The translations under genes and the position numbers were made by a program. A DNA stretch of 64,000 nt, from positions 11,254,569-11,318,568 of the forward strand of contig CM064429.1 of assembly GCA_032690845.1 (NCBI GenBank), read 5' to 3'. This document shows, one piece after another, positions 10,219-20,279 of this stretch. The notes under the pieces are model-generated. The model saw nothing but the letters and a program-made list of their open reading frames with translations, ran no database searches and was not told where the DNA came from. The DNA is from Eleusine coracana subsp. coracana (taxonomy: Eukaryota; Streptophyta; Magnoliopsida; Poales; Poaceae). Numbering within the stretch: position 1 is the first letter of the stretch; the number at the start of each line of letters is the position of its first letter.

Positions 10219-12059
10219 TGACATAGTAAAATGTTTACTCAAAACGTTCAGTAATTTTTATCTTTCTGTCAGAATTAATTTATTGTTTCCATGAGGTCAG
10301 CACTATTATATAATTCATTAGGTAAGGCTGTCTGAAAACAGGATATGTACTTTGCACACGGTGACATGGTTAAACTTCTGTATCTGCAATAGGGATTAAG
10401 AATATTCAGCTTACTCAATTTCGTGGCAAATTGTTTGATCACGCAGACCTAATATAGGTGGACTTATTTGAACAACGTTTGGTCTGGAAGCAATCTTTTG
10501 TGTGACCCAACAAATGCAAATCTTATTCAGGAGTAATGCATGAGGTATACAATGCAATAGAGCCTCTAAACCTTTTATTGTTTGGCACAAAATTTGGATG
10601 TTAGATATACTTTTTAAATTATTTTGTCAAAAGTGGGTTATTGTGCTTTTTTGGAAAACGTGTTGCATACTCACGGATGCAATCTAACCCAGCACCCAAG
10701 CTCGCTGCGAAAACAGCCTATGGTGGTGGGATCACATCGGGTGCAGCCCTCTGAGTGATCTCCGAGAGTGGACTTGGTTGCAATGCAGTATGGTGTGCTC
10801 TGTGATACATTTTCCTCGCTCAAATTTGTTGATGGACATAACAAGTGCGCGTACATTGGTGTTTCAGATTTGGAGGCTGATTTGAGATTTGTAGGGAAAT
10901 TGTTAGAGTAAATATTTGAAAACTAGTTTTAGCAAACTTTATGTAGTTTTTATGAAGTAGTCAAATTATTATGATGTTTCTATATACTTATAGATACTCC
11001 CTCATGGAAAGAGGGCGTGCTTGTTAAAATGGTTGGGTTTTATATCTTTGGAGTCAGCTATTGAATTTGAGATCTTTTACGGTGTTTGTAAGTAGTCTGG
11101 ACCGTCCATTTCCATAGATCTAATGGATCATAATTGAAGGTACCAACCAAAAGGTATTTAAATATTAATCAAGGTACTTAAGTATTGAGGGTAAAAATGT
11201 ATTTTCATCTATAACAAATTAGGAATGAGATAAATCTATTAGTGAATGGATCGTTACGTGATATGTTTCTATTTACATTGTTACCATTTACGTACGAGTC
11301 AAGATAGAAAATATACCATTAATGTTAGTTTATATTGTTTTATTCAGATTTACTTGATTGTTTCCTCATCGAATGTTATATACGAGAAGTTACACACCAC
11401 CGAGTCTAGATGTTTGCTCTGAGTTTTTTTTTCTACCACTTACATGTTTCTCAAAGAGATACTTTACTATTAAGGTTTTGCAAGTCTGTATAGCTGACCC
11501 GCATCAAGGCATAATAAAAATAATTATTCACTTTATATACTGCTAATAGTTGAAACATAATCTGTTAAACTCGATCCTAAGTCGCTTTCATGTCTCTAGA
11601 TCCTAGTACAAATTCTCAGTAATGAGTATATGAATCAGTAACTAGTAAAATAATTAAACAATAAGATATCTTGATGCCGTCGTTCTAGTAGCATCCATGG
11701 AGAAGACCAACATAGAAGGGATTATTAATGAACCAAATACTCTAAATTATCATAATTTACTTACTTTCTATTGATGTGATATTTTTTATTCCGTATGTTG
11801 TCCCTCTCATAATCAACGGTCTAGATCGTAATACCTCTTGGTATCTTCAAGTACCTCGCAAACACCATAAAAGATCTTATTGAATTTTCTTCGAACCGTC
11901 TGAGGAGGTCGGCTTATGAGAAAGCAGAACAAGGGGAGAAAACTGATGATTTGTTGAGGAAAGTCAGATCAGCTGATATGAATCGTAGGGTACAGGGGAG
12001 GGGGGGGGGGGGGGGGTAGCAAGAGGAAGCCAGCAAGCGTGCTCTCTTGGAGGCTCTGA
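10219..12059. other. Intergenic, nothing recognised; one poly-G run
   Basis: No coding region, RNA or clear transposon was recognised in about 1.8 kb. A homopolymer of about 17 G starts near 12000, in the left flank of the next element. Confidence 0.4.
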
Positions 12060-12089
12060 CTGCTTTCTTTTAGTTTGTTCTTGCTTGAT

Positions 12090-12284
12090 TACAATAGTCT
12101 CCTTATATAGACCGGTCCTTCTTATCTCTAACTAAATCTGCTTAACTTATCTCTTGCCTAACCAACCATCTAGTATTGATCCAATCCACGGTGCTGTTCA
12201 CATGCTACAGTAATACGCCCAACTAATTAATGAATTATCTCTAATCTGGTGGCCCCAGGCTAGCAGAACCCACACCATAACACT
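12090..12284 (-). repeat. 3' LTR of the small LTR element
   Basis: Homologous to 13784-13980: both carry 'ttatctctaactaaatctgc' and 'aattatctctaatctggtgg' in the same order. It ends (plus strand) ...CCATAACA at 12284, which is the TGTTATGG LTR start on the minus strand. The lower border is uncertain, between 12060 and 12090. Confidence 0.65.
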
Positions 12285-13059
12285 ACACCTCTCCAAGACA
12301 GGCAGTAACGAAGGTGAGAACTGAAGAGTGAAAGCAATGTCCTAGTGTTTGCATAGCAGGCTGCTGTCGATGAGTTCAGCTCTGGAGTCTTGATGCTGTG
12401 CGGTGCATGCCAAGACACCAGTTGGAGAGATAGCATCATGCATATCAAATGATAGACACAAGCCCACCCTGAGATGAGACAAGTATGCAACGTGGCTGTG
12501 AACTTGCACGTAGCAGCCAGGATGCAGCACACCTCTGCAAAGCTTAGCTTCGTCCAGTTGCACAGAACAGAGTTTGTGGAGGCGACCGGTTCAGTACCAA
12601 AGTGGAAGATGAAGAGCATGGTGCGGTAGCCTCTGAGCTGATGCTGCTGAAAATGCGGTAAACTGAACGCGGCAGATGGCTGTGTGACGTTTGGTAGTGG
12701 ATGAAGACGTTTGGTAGAGCTTGCAGTACAAGCCGGGCGTGAGGTGCAGTGCATAGAGCTCTGAAACTGGCGGCAGCACAGGGTGAAGTTCCCTTGGCGT
12801 GGAGGATGTAGCCGATATCCCTGACGACAGCTGCGGTGTGCTGAGGCTGCTGTCACCTTGCATCCATTGACTCTGACGGCCTGCAGGCAGCAAGCAAGGC
12901 CGAACGACAGCCAGCTATCGACACATCCGCTAGGACCATTGGTCCATTGCTGATGATGGAGGAGAAGCTTAAGCCTTTTGCGCAGTAGATGCCACTAACA
13001 TTAGTGCCACAGCAGTCGTTGACGATGTTACCATAAAAAAAATATGCCTAGTCTTGTTA

Positions 13060-13416
13060 GGGTAGGTACAATGCTACATGTAGCCAGTTTTATAGACCGT
13101 CTCATACATTACCATATAGAATTTTTGATAATGTGGAAGAGAGAGAGGGTGGTAAAAGAAAGATGTGGTTGTTTCGCGTAGCAACCACCTCATGCGCTTA
13201 AATTTAGGAGTATGAGACGGCTCTCACACCATTGTACGGGTTCTAGTAGTCTTTTAATCTATAAATATTTCTTTTTATATCTATAAATTAAAAAGCCATA
13301 TAATTAATAGAAGACAACTAATAAGACCATCCATTACATAAGTCGTCTTATAACTCGTCTTAAAATTACGTGACATGCATGAAACGACCTATGAGACAAC
13401 ATCATTGTACTTGCTC
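13060..13416. mobile_element. Tourist-like MITE, copy 1 (357 bp)
   Basis: The ends are inverted: GGGTAGGTACAATG on the left and CATTGTACTTGCTC on the right. TTA at 13057-13059 and at 13417-13419 is the target duplication typical of PIF/Harbinger-type (Tourist) MITEs. There is no coding capacity. The neighbouring copy 2 is close to it along its whole length. Confidence 0.85.
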
Positions 13417-13419
13417 TTA

Positions 13420-13780
13420 GGACAGCTATAATGCTACACGTAAGCAGTCTCATAGGCAGTCTCATGCATTGGCGATATAAGATTTTTGATGATGTGAAAG
13501 AGAGAGAGAGAGAGTGGTGAGAGAAAGAAGTGGTTGTTTTGCGTAGCAACCACCTCATGCACTATAATTTAGGAGCATGAGACGACTCTTACACCATTAT
13601 ACAAGTTCTAGTAGTCTTTTAATCTATGAATATTACTTTTTAGATCCATAGATTAAGGAATCATATAATTAATAGAAGACAACTAATAAGACCATCTATT
13701 ATATAAGTCGTCTTATAACCCGTCTTAAAATTACGTGTCATGCATGAGGCAACCTATAAGACAACATCATTATACTTGCC
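13420..13780. mobile_element. Tourist-like MITE, copy 2 (361 bp)
   Basis: Same family and orientation as copy 1. It starts GGACAGCTATAATG and ends CATTATACTTGCC, with TTA on both sides (13417-13419 shared with copy 1, and 13781-13783). Internal landmarks such as 'gtagcaaccacctcatgc' and 'taattaatagaagacaacta' occur in both copies. Confidence 0.85.
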
Positions 13781-13980
13781 TTATATAGAGCCGGTTCTTA
13801 TCTCCTAATTTATCTCTAACTAAATCTGCATAACTTATCTCTTGCCTCCAACCATCAAGTATTAATCCAATCCACGGTGCGGTTTATGTACTACAGTAAC
13901 TGCATGAACAATACGCCCAACGAACTAATGAATTATCTCTAATCTGGTGGCCCCAGGCTGGCAAGGCTCACACCATAACA

Positions 13981-14233
13981 ACAGTGCAGGTGGCTTCCTC
14001 TAGACGTTAACATGTTCACGATTTTGGTTCAGTCAGTGTAAATTATTTTTCCATTCGTCCGACCCTGTATACTAGTATTTCATCTTCATTTCATCCTGTG
14101 TTAGTATTTAATACATCAATTTATTTTTGCTCGTACCTGCCTACGGGCAGAATAGCTTGTAAACTGTTATGTGGGTGAATTTAGCCATATGAAGATGTAC
14201 AAATTACGGAGGACTCAAATAAGCAGCGATCAC
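13981..14233. other. No gene recognised
   Basis: AT-rich spacer between the small LTR element and the candidate exon at 14234. Nothing else is seen. Confidence 0.4.
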
Positions 14234-14314
14234 CTGATTTTGTTGCGCTATCAAACGGGCAACTCGATGCAGATATCGAAGACTTCAGATCTAGTAGCGA
14301 CCGGGAACCTGATA
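14234..14314 (-). other. Possible exon (minus strand), 81 bp
   Basis: Bounded on the minus strand by an acceptor TTTCTATCTTCGCAG and a donor TCAG|GTGATC. The 81 bp read as 2 nt, 26 open codons (starting SGSRSLLDLKSSISASSC) and 1 nt. The other two frames have stops. Its phase fits directly after the candidate exon 19637-19766. The Copia at 14526-19540 would then lie in the intron between them. The peptide is rich in serine and not recognised. Confidence 0.3.
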
Positions 14315-14525
14315 CTGCGAAGATAGAAACAATATTATAATGTTATAGCTACTAAGTATTATGTACTGCGAGAATGCAATATGCTTAAACCAAAAAAAAA
14401 AGTGCAGGTAAACTAGACAATTATATCATGACATTAAAGAATACGGAGGGCAGTATACTGACAGAGCGATTCGCTGGTGACGTGAATTCGCAAGATCTGC
14501 CCGTTCAAATGCAAGACGCAGGAAG

Positions 14526-14746
14526 TGAAGGCAAATAGGAGAATTGCACTTAGCATTTGCATTAGAGGGCCATCGGCATATATAGAGTACAAGGTGAGAT
14601 CACACAGGATCACAATCAAAAGAAAACTGAAAGTATCTCTAACTACCGGCAAGTCTATCTCTAATACAGGTAGGATACCTCTATCCTTGATCTTCTCCTT
14701 GGAGGGCAAGGCACATGCACGTATCGTGCATGATATTATGCTAACA
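14526..14746 (-). repeat. Copia 3' LTR (221 bp)
   Basis: Matches 19320-19540 except for 5 transitions (all C/T or A/G). It contains a TATA-like 'ctatatatgcc' on the minus strand. Confidence 0.95.
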
Positions 14747-14845
14747 TCCCCCTGCAGTTCGAATGGGAGCACAGCGGACGTTCAAACTGGAGCAGAAGTC
14801 CCGGAAGACGGCCGCCGGAAGTCCCTTGGTGAAAATGTCCTCATA

Positions 14846-16531
14846 TTAGGAGGTCATTGGAACATGAAGAACATGAACCTCTCCGAGAGCCACGCACTCA
14901 CGAACAAAGTGAAGATAGATCTCCACATGCTTCGTCCATTGATGCTGGACTGGATTGGTAGAAAGATACACCACACTGATGTTGTTGCAGAACACAACCG
15001 TAGCCCGTTGAAGAGGTTGATGCAGTTCAGTCAAGAGTTGTCGAAGCCAGCATGATTCAGCTACCACGTTTGCCACTGCACGGTACTTGGCTTCAGCGCT
15101 GGAGCGAGACACCGTCTGTTGGCGTTTGGAGGACCAAGAGATGAGGTTGTCGCCCAGGAAGACGCCATAGCCGGAGGTGGAACGCCTAGTGTCGGGGTAC
15201 CCGACCCAGTCAGCGTTAGTGTAGGCCGTGAGTGTCGTCAGAGAAGTACGATGAAGTTGAAGACCGTGGTTGAGAGTCCCTTTGAGGTAGCGAAGGATGC
15301 GCTTCAACATGTTGGCATGCGGTTCCCGAGGGTCATGCATGTGGAGGCAGGCTTGCTGAACATCATATGTGATGTCGGGTCTGGTGAACGTCAAGTACTG
15401 GAGGGCACCAGCAATGCTCCGGTAGTCTATGGCATTCGCCACGGGTGCACCATCAGCAGAGAGCTTGGTGGAAGTGTCGACTGGTGTGCTACAAACATTG
15501 CAGTTGGTCATATCGGCACGGGCAAGAATGTCCTCCGTGTACTGGCGCTGTGACACAAAGTAGCCCGTCGAGGTGCGCTGAACTGAAACACCAAGGAAGT
15601 AATGCAGGTCACCCATGTCTTTGAGTTTGAACTCGCGGCTGAGGGAGTGGATCACACGAAGCAGCAATGCCGGGGAAGATGTCGTGAGAACAATATCATC
15701 GACGTAGACCAGAAGGTAAACCATGTCGGAGCCTTGGTTGTAGACGAACAGCGATGGGTCAGCCCATGATGACGTGAAGCCCAGGGAGAGCAGGTAGGTC
15801 GTGAAGCGGTTGAACCTCGCTCTCGGTGCCTGCTTCAAGCCGTACAGGGAGCGGTTGAGACGACACACATGAGAGCTGCGAGTCGGGTCGACGAAGCCGG
15901 AGGGTTGTTGACAGTAGACCGTCTCGGCGAGTACACCCTTGAGGAAGATGTTGTTGACATTGAGATCATGAACCAACCAATTTTACGCTAGGACCAGCAT
16001 GAGGACGGTGCGAACAGTGACCGGTTTGACAACCGGGCTGAACGTCTCACCGAAGTCGATGCCAGGGTGCTGGGTGAAGCCGCGAAGAACCCAACGCGCC
16101 TTGTACCGATCCAATGAGCCATCCGCCTTCAAATTGTGGCAATAGATCCACTTGCCTGTGACAACATTAGCTCCTATAGGTCGAGGGACAAGATCCCATG
16201 TATTGTTAGCACATAGGGCATCGAACTCGTTTTGCATGCCGCAGCGCCAATAGTCGTCGTTAAGGGCCACACGAAACGTGTGAGGGATAGGCAACACCGT
16301 GTCGACATGAAGATTCAGCCGATCGACGGGTTGATGAAAACCCCGCTTGTCGCGCGTTGTCATAGTGTGATCATTGATCATAGGCGCGACGGGCACGACG
16401 TTCGGTGGAGGAGGGCGAGCGGTGACGCCCGACGACTGAACTGGAGCTGACGCGGTTAGAGCAGGCGACAGGGCAGGCACCGAAGCATCAAGGTGCATGG
16501 CCTGCTGTGGCGATGAGGCAGGCGCCACCAC
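14846..16531 (-). pseudogene. Copia reverse transcriptase and RNase H
   Basis: Two consecutive open segments, 15983-16531 and 14846-15976, in one frame separated by a single TAA. The first has the RVT_2 start (WDLVPRPIGANVVTGKWIY). The second has the YVDDIVL catalytic box and the RNase H segment with RSTSGYGVFLG and SRSSAEAKYRA. The usual SDADW of RNase H reads TNADW. The ORF ends about 100 bp from the 3' LTR. Confidence 0.9.
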
Positions 16532-16571
16532 ATCCGAGTGTGGGACCTACTGTGGCGATGACGGTTCTATC

Positions 16572-17747
16572 TCAGTGCCGAGAGGAGCCACGGCAGGCGC
16601 CTCTGCATGCGGATGCAGGGCCTGCAAGGTTGGCGAGGGCACAGGAACCTGCGGCATGGGCAGGAACTTGTGCAAAGGCGGGCACGAGCAACTGAGGTGA
16701 TGCTGGTGCCGGAGGTGCAATAGGCTGGAGGTGTGGCACAGGGACCCGAGAGAAGGTTGTGAGGAAATCTAGATCTGACAATTGCACCGGGTTGGGATGT
16801 TGAGCAAACGGGAATGTGGATTTATCAAAAATGACATGCCGTGAAGTGATGAGGCGTCGTGTGGCAAGGTCTAAGCACCTATAGCCCTTGTGGTGCTGAG
16901 GGTTCCTGAGAAAAACACAGGCGGAGGAGCGAGGCGCAAGTTTGTGCGGTGTGGTAGCCGACAAGTTTGGGTAATAGAGGCAACCAAACACCTGAAGGTG
17001 TGTGTAGTCATGTGGGGATATGAAGAGAGCCACGTGAGGGATGCCAAAGTTCAGGGCCTTAGTGGGTAGAAGATTGAGGAGGTAAGTGGCTGTGTGAAGC
17101 GCTTCAACCCAAAATGCTGGTGGAAGACTGGCTTGGAAAAGGAGAGTGCGGAGCACGTCAATTGTGGTGCAAATGCAGTGCTCAGCCTTCCCATTTTGCT
17201 GTGAAGTGTAGAGAAAAGACATGCGAAGGTGGGCGCTGAGGGAGAGGAGGTGCTCGCGCAGGGCAAGGTTGTCAAACTCGCCACTATTGTTGCATTGGAT
17301 GCTGCAGACATTGGTGGAGAATTGGGTTTTAGCATAGGCAAAGAATTGGCGCAAGGTGTCATACGCATCAGATTTGAGTTTGAGAGGGAAGGTCCACATG
17401 TAGTGAGTGAAATCATCAAGGACGATTAAGTAGTATTTGTATCCAGAGGTTCTAGGAATAGGGGAGGTCCAAAGATCATAGTGAATTAACTCAAAAGCTT
17501 TAGTAGTACGAGTGGACGAAGATGGGATACGGCAAACGAACGTGTCGACCCATCTGACATGCATGACACAAATTATCTGAAGTATGTTTATTACAACTGA
17601 TGTGTGAAGCACTAGCAAGACGCGACAAAGTTTGACCGTCGGGATGCCTGAGTCGTCGATGCGACATGGTAGACGATGGGGTGGTGACAGTGAGGACGCG
17701 CGGAGCCTAGGAAGTGGATGGCGGCCAGCAGAAGGGGTAGAGATCAC
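16572..17747 (-). pseudogene. Copia integrase core
   Basis: 391 codons with the rve-type integrase core: the first catalytic Asp region reads HYDLWTSP, and the third, with the catalytic Glu, is QQNGKAEH. The second Asp, normally in CDNGGEF, is changed to Asn (CNNSGEF), a G-to-A type change that should abolish strand transfer. A proline- and alanine-rich linker follows before reverse transcriptase. Confidence 0.85.
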
Positions 17748-18123
17748 CCTGACTATTGCATCTGATGATCACACTCCGAGTACAAAGGTCCTTCACAGAG
17801 AGGCCAAACGGGTCAAACTCAACAGAAACATGATTGTCTATGGTAAAGCGGCGGACAGAAATTAGGTTTTTGATGAGATTGGGTGTGACCAGAACATTGT
17901 GCAAGGAAAAACAATAGGAGGGAAACTTGATGCTAGCCGTGCCAGTATGAGTGATGGGAATGTGTGAGCCGTTGCCGACAATAGCAAACTTAGGTGCAGA
18001 GAAAGAAGAGGGGGAGGTGGAGGAGAGATTACCAGGGTCTAAGGCCATGTGTGATGAAGCCCCGGGGTCCATGCACCAATCGGACGACGGCTGGTTCAAC
18101 ATCATCATGCTGAACATGTGCAT
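17707..18123 (-). pseudogene. Copia protease / gag-pre-integrase region
   Basis: Contains the Copia aspartic protease signature around WCMDPGASSHMA, where the usual form is W.(I/L)DSGAS.HM. The catalytic DSG is thus DPG here. The gag-pre-integrase part follows. Separated by frame changes from gag (above) and integrase (below). Confidence 0.75.
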
Positions 18124-18303
18124 TAGGTGCTGCGGATCCCAAGTAGGTGTCGATGTGGAAGGCTGGTGCAGCTATGGCGCCGGAGGCCACATGTTGTACG
18201 GGGCAGGAGGCGGCATGACGGTTGTGAAGGCCGTGGGACGTGGTCCGAGGAGGCCGTGGGGCACACGAGAACCCTAGCTAGGCCAAATATGAATGGAACC
18301 GGC

Positions 18304-19257
18304 CTAGGGTTGCTGGAACGAAGGCCAGTGGCCAGGGCCAGAGGAGGAGGAGGTGCCAGACCAGGAGCCATTGGAGCCAGAGTGGCCACCACCACCACCC
18401 CGGTTGTTGTAGTTGCGGCGGCGATTGTTGTTGAAGTTGGGCCGCGGGGAGTTGCCAGAGTTGCCCCGTGGCTGTGAGGCGCCCTGCCCACCAGATGTGG
18501 GAGGACCCGAAGGGGCTTTGGCTTCAGCGTTCCCGGAAGTGGCAATGAGGGCGGAGGGTGCCGCGTCATCGGCAACCGTGGTTGACTCTTCAAGAAGAAG
18601 GGTGGACTGGACGATGCGAAATGGTGGCAGGGGACGCTGCATGGAGATCAGGGTGCGCATGTGGGCATAACAACGGTTGAGACCATGCAAGGAGTTGAGG
18701 ACGAGGCGCTTGTCGACCACGGGCATGCCCACACCGGTGAGTTCGTCCGCGATGGCCTTCTGTTTGCGGCAGTTATCTTCCATGGACATGGAGCCCTGCA
18801 TCTGGCCATGGAACTCCTGCTCGAGGTAGATGTCGTGAGTGTCGGGGTTATCGCGGAAGAGACCCTCGATGCACTCCCAGACGGTGTAGGCGGTGACGCC
18901 GTTGTCCATGACCATCGTGCATAGGTTGGTGGAGAGGACACTGTAGATCCAGGAGCAGACCATGGCATCAAGGTGAAGCCATTGTGCATCGGGCTTGGAG
19001 GAGGAAGAGGCCGGAGTGCGCACGTGATCGTCAAGTGCATACTTCTCGAGGGCGCACTCGAAGAGTTGATGCCATTCGTTGTAGTGGCCGGAGTTGAGGT
19101 CGAGGGACACTGGCACCAGAAGCTGGATGCTGGTGAGGGAGACGGCTTGCGCCCAAAGGGCAAGCTTGGCGACGAGCTCAGCCTTGGCAAGGGCAGTAGT
19201 GGCCTGCTTGGCTTGCTCGGCCTCGAGGGCCTTCTCTACGTCGAAGGGCAGAGACAT
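18304..19257 (-). pseudogene. Copia gag
   Basis: 317 codons starting 62 nt after the 5' LTR. The central part (about residues 50-200) has the layout of the UBN2/retrotran_gag family of plant Copia capsids. The C-terminal third is Gly/Asn/Ser-rich with an RRRNYNNRGGGGG stretch, likely nucleic acid-binding. I see no CCHC zinc knuckle in this frame. It runs into the protease region through a frame change near 18123-18304. Confidence 0.8.
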
Positions 19258-19305
19258 TGCTGCGGCGGCGGCGGGAGGAAGGTGAGGTTTAGGCTAGGAT
19301 CGAGA

Positions 19306-19319
19306 GGCTAATGATACCA
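19306..19319 (-). promoter_or_regulatory. Copia primer-binding site (tRNA-Met type)
   Basis: On the minus strand, TGGTATCATTAGCC starts right after the 5' LTR and matches the 3' end of plant initiator tRNA-Met (TGGTATCAGAGC) in its first eight bases. This sets element orientation and LTR border. Confidence 0.85.
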
Positions 19320-19540
19320 TGAAGGCAAATAGGAGAATTGCACTTAGCATTTGCATTAGAGGGCCATCGGCATATATAGAGTACAAGGTGAGATCACGCA
19401 GGATCACAATTAAAGGAAAACCGAAAGTATCTCTAACTATCGGCAAGTCTATCTCTAATACAGGTAGGATACCTCTATCCTTGATCTTCTCCTTGGAGGG
19501 CAAGGCACATGCACGTATCGTGCATGATATTATGCTAACA
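19320..19540 (-). repeat. Copia 5' LTR (221 bp)
   Basis: Upstream LTR of the minus-strand Copia, driving its transcription. The primer site follows immediately at lower coordinates. Confidence 0.95.
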
Positions 19541-19636
19541 GGAAGAACGTTTACATCGCCAGGAAAATCAAGTAACTTCAAACTCGTGTATGAATAAAAC
19601 GATGCTTTAGAACAGCGAGATAATATAGTATCTGAC

Positions 19637-19766
19637 CTCTAACAGCACCCGGGGAGCTAGCCGCCTTTCCTCGTCCGGTCCCTGTGCGATTAGCAGCACC
19701 TCCTGGGATGCTTAAGAAGCTTGTGCTTGGAACTGGGCCATCTGCAATGTTCGCGCTGGTCAGAGT
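19637..19766 (-). other. Possible exon (minus strand), 130 bp
   Basis: Bounded by the acceptor AAAGTCTTCTCCCTGCAG and a donor AGAG|GTCAGA. It gives 43 open codons plus 1 nt, including the stretch ANIADGPVPSTSFLSIPGG. The frame stays open for about 19 more codons upstream of the acceptor, so the true start may be higher. Base composition is richer in GC than its surroundings. The leftover nt would complete a codon with the first 2 nt of the 14234-14314 block. No family is recognised. Confidence 0.35.
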
Positions 19767-20279
19767 CTGCAGGGAGAAGACTTTGGACTGAGTGGCTCCA
19801 CAATGGTCTGGCGTTTGCAGTGTTTATAGAAAAAAAATAATTGGAAAAAAATAGGAGAGACTATCGCAGTAGCAATCATCTACAAGCTTATGGGACCTAC
19901 ATGCTGACCGATTTGCAGGAAATAAAGATAAGCTAGTGATGACTAATCTTTTGCATGTATCCATTGTAAATGGATACCAAACCAGTGGAGCTGCCCGGAG
20001 TTCTGAGCTTAGTCTTTCCAGAAGCAACATTTACCACAGCACTAAGCTACTTGCAAGGTTTTTCTTTTTTAAAAAATAAACTACTTGCAAGTTGCAATAA
20101 CTCAGAATTCCAATAGTACTAGCGTACAAAGACTTGACAAGTCTAAGTCCACGCCTGCCCACACAAGGCCTACTCAAGATGGCCCCACACGGGAACTACC
20201 GAACGAGTCAAGCGTGATGTGCAGCAATCATATGCGAAAGATATTTTGCTTGTGTTTATTTTCTGAGGTCTAAATTTTA
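19767..20279. other. No gene recognised
   Basis: Apart from the open upstream extension of the candidate exon to about 19825, nothing coding or repetitive was recognised. Confidence 0.4.

Larger units (their letters stand above)
12060..13980 (-). mobile_element. Old small LTR element, minus strand
   Basis: Two direct repeats of about 200 bp, at about 12060/12090-12284 and 13038-13980 (the second swollen by two MITEs), flank about 750 bp of internal sequence. Read on the minus strand each LTR starts TGTTATGGTGTG and holds a TATA box ('ctctatataa' or 'gtctatataa'). A purine-rich tract (about 12285-12300, 'ggagaggtgtag') precedes the lower LTR. 'Tggtaacatcgtc' at about 13018-13030, next to the upper LTR, vaguely resembles a tRNA-Met primer site. 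No gag or pol motifs were recognised, so it is a non-autonomous element of TRIM/SMART size. A 198-codon ORF across the internal part (12260-12856) has no known domain. No target duplication was found. Confidence 0.6.
13038..13980 (-). repeat. 5' LTR of the small element, split by two MITEs
   Basis: Without the MITEs and target sites at 13060-13783 it is about 220 bp, matching the partner LTR. The upper end ...CCATAACA at 13980 is well defined. The lower end near 13038 is placed by alignment and is approximate. Confidence 0.6.
14526..19540 (-). mobile_element. Copia retrotransposon, full length but mutated
   Basis: Complete Ty1-Copia element on the minus strand. The two LTRs are 221 bp and begin and end TG...CA. 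The target duplication GGAAG is perfect (14521-14525 and 19541-19545). I count 5 differences between the LTRs, all transitions, so about 2% divergence and a recent insertion. Domain order on the minus strand is gag, protease, integrase, reverse transcriptase, RNase H, which is the Copia order. Several stops or frame changes break the polyprotein, so it is probably not autonomous. Confidence 0.95.

Noticed and set aside
12260..12856. 198-codon minus-strand ORF
   Set aside because: Runs from the internal part of an LTR element into its LTR; no recognisable motif.
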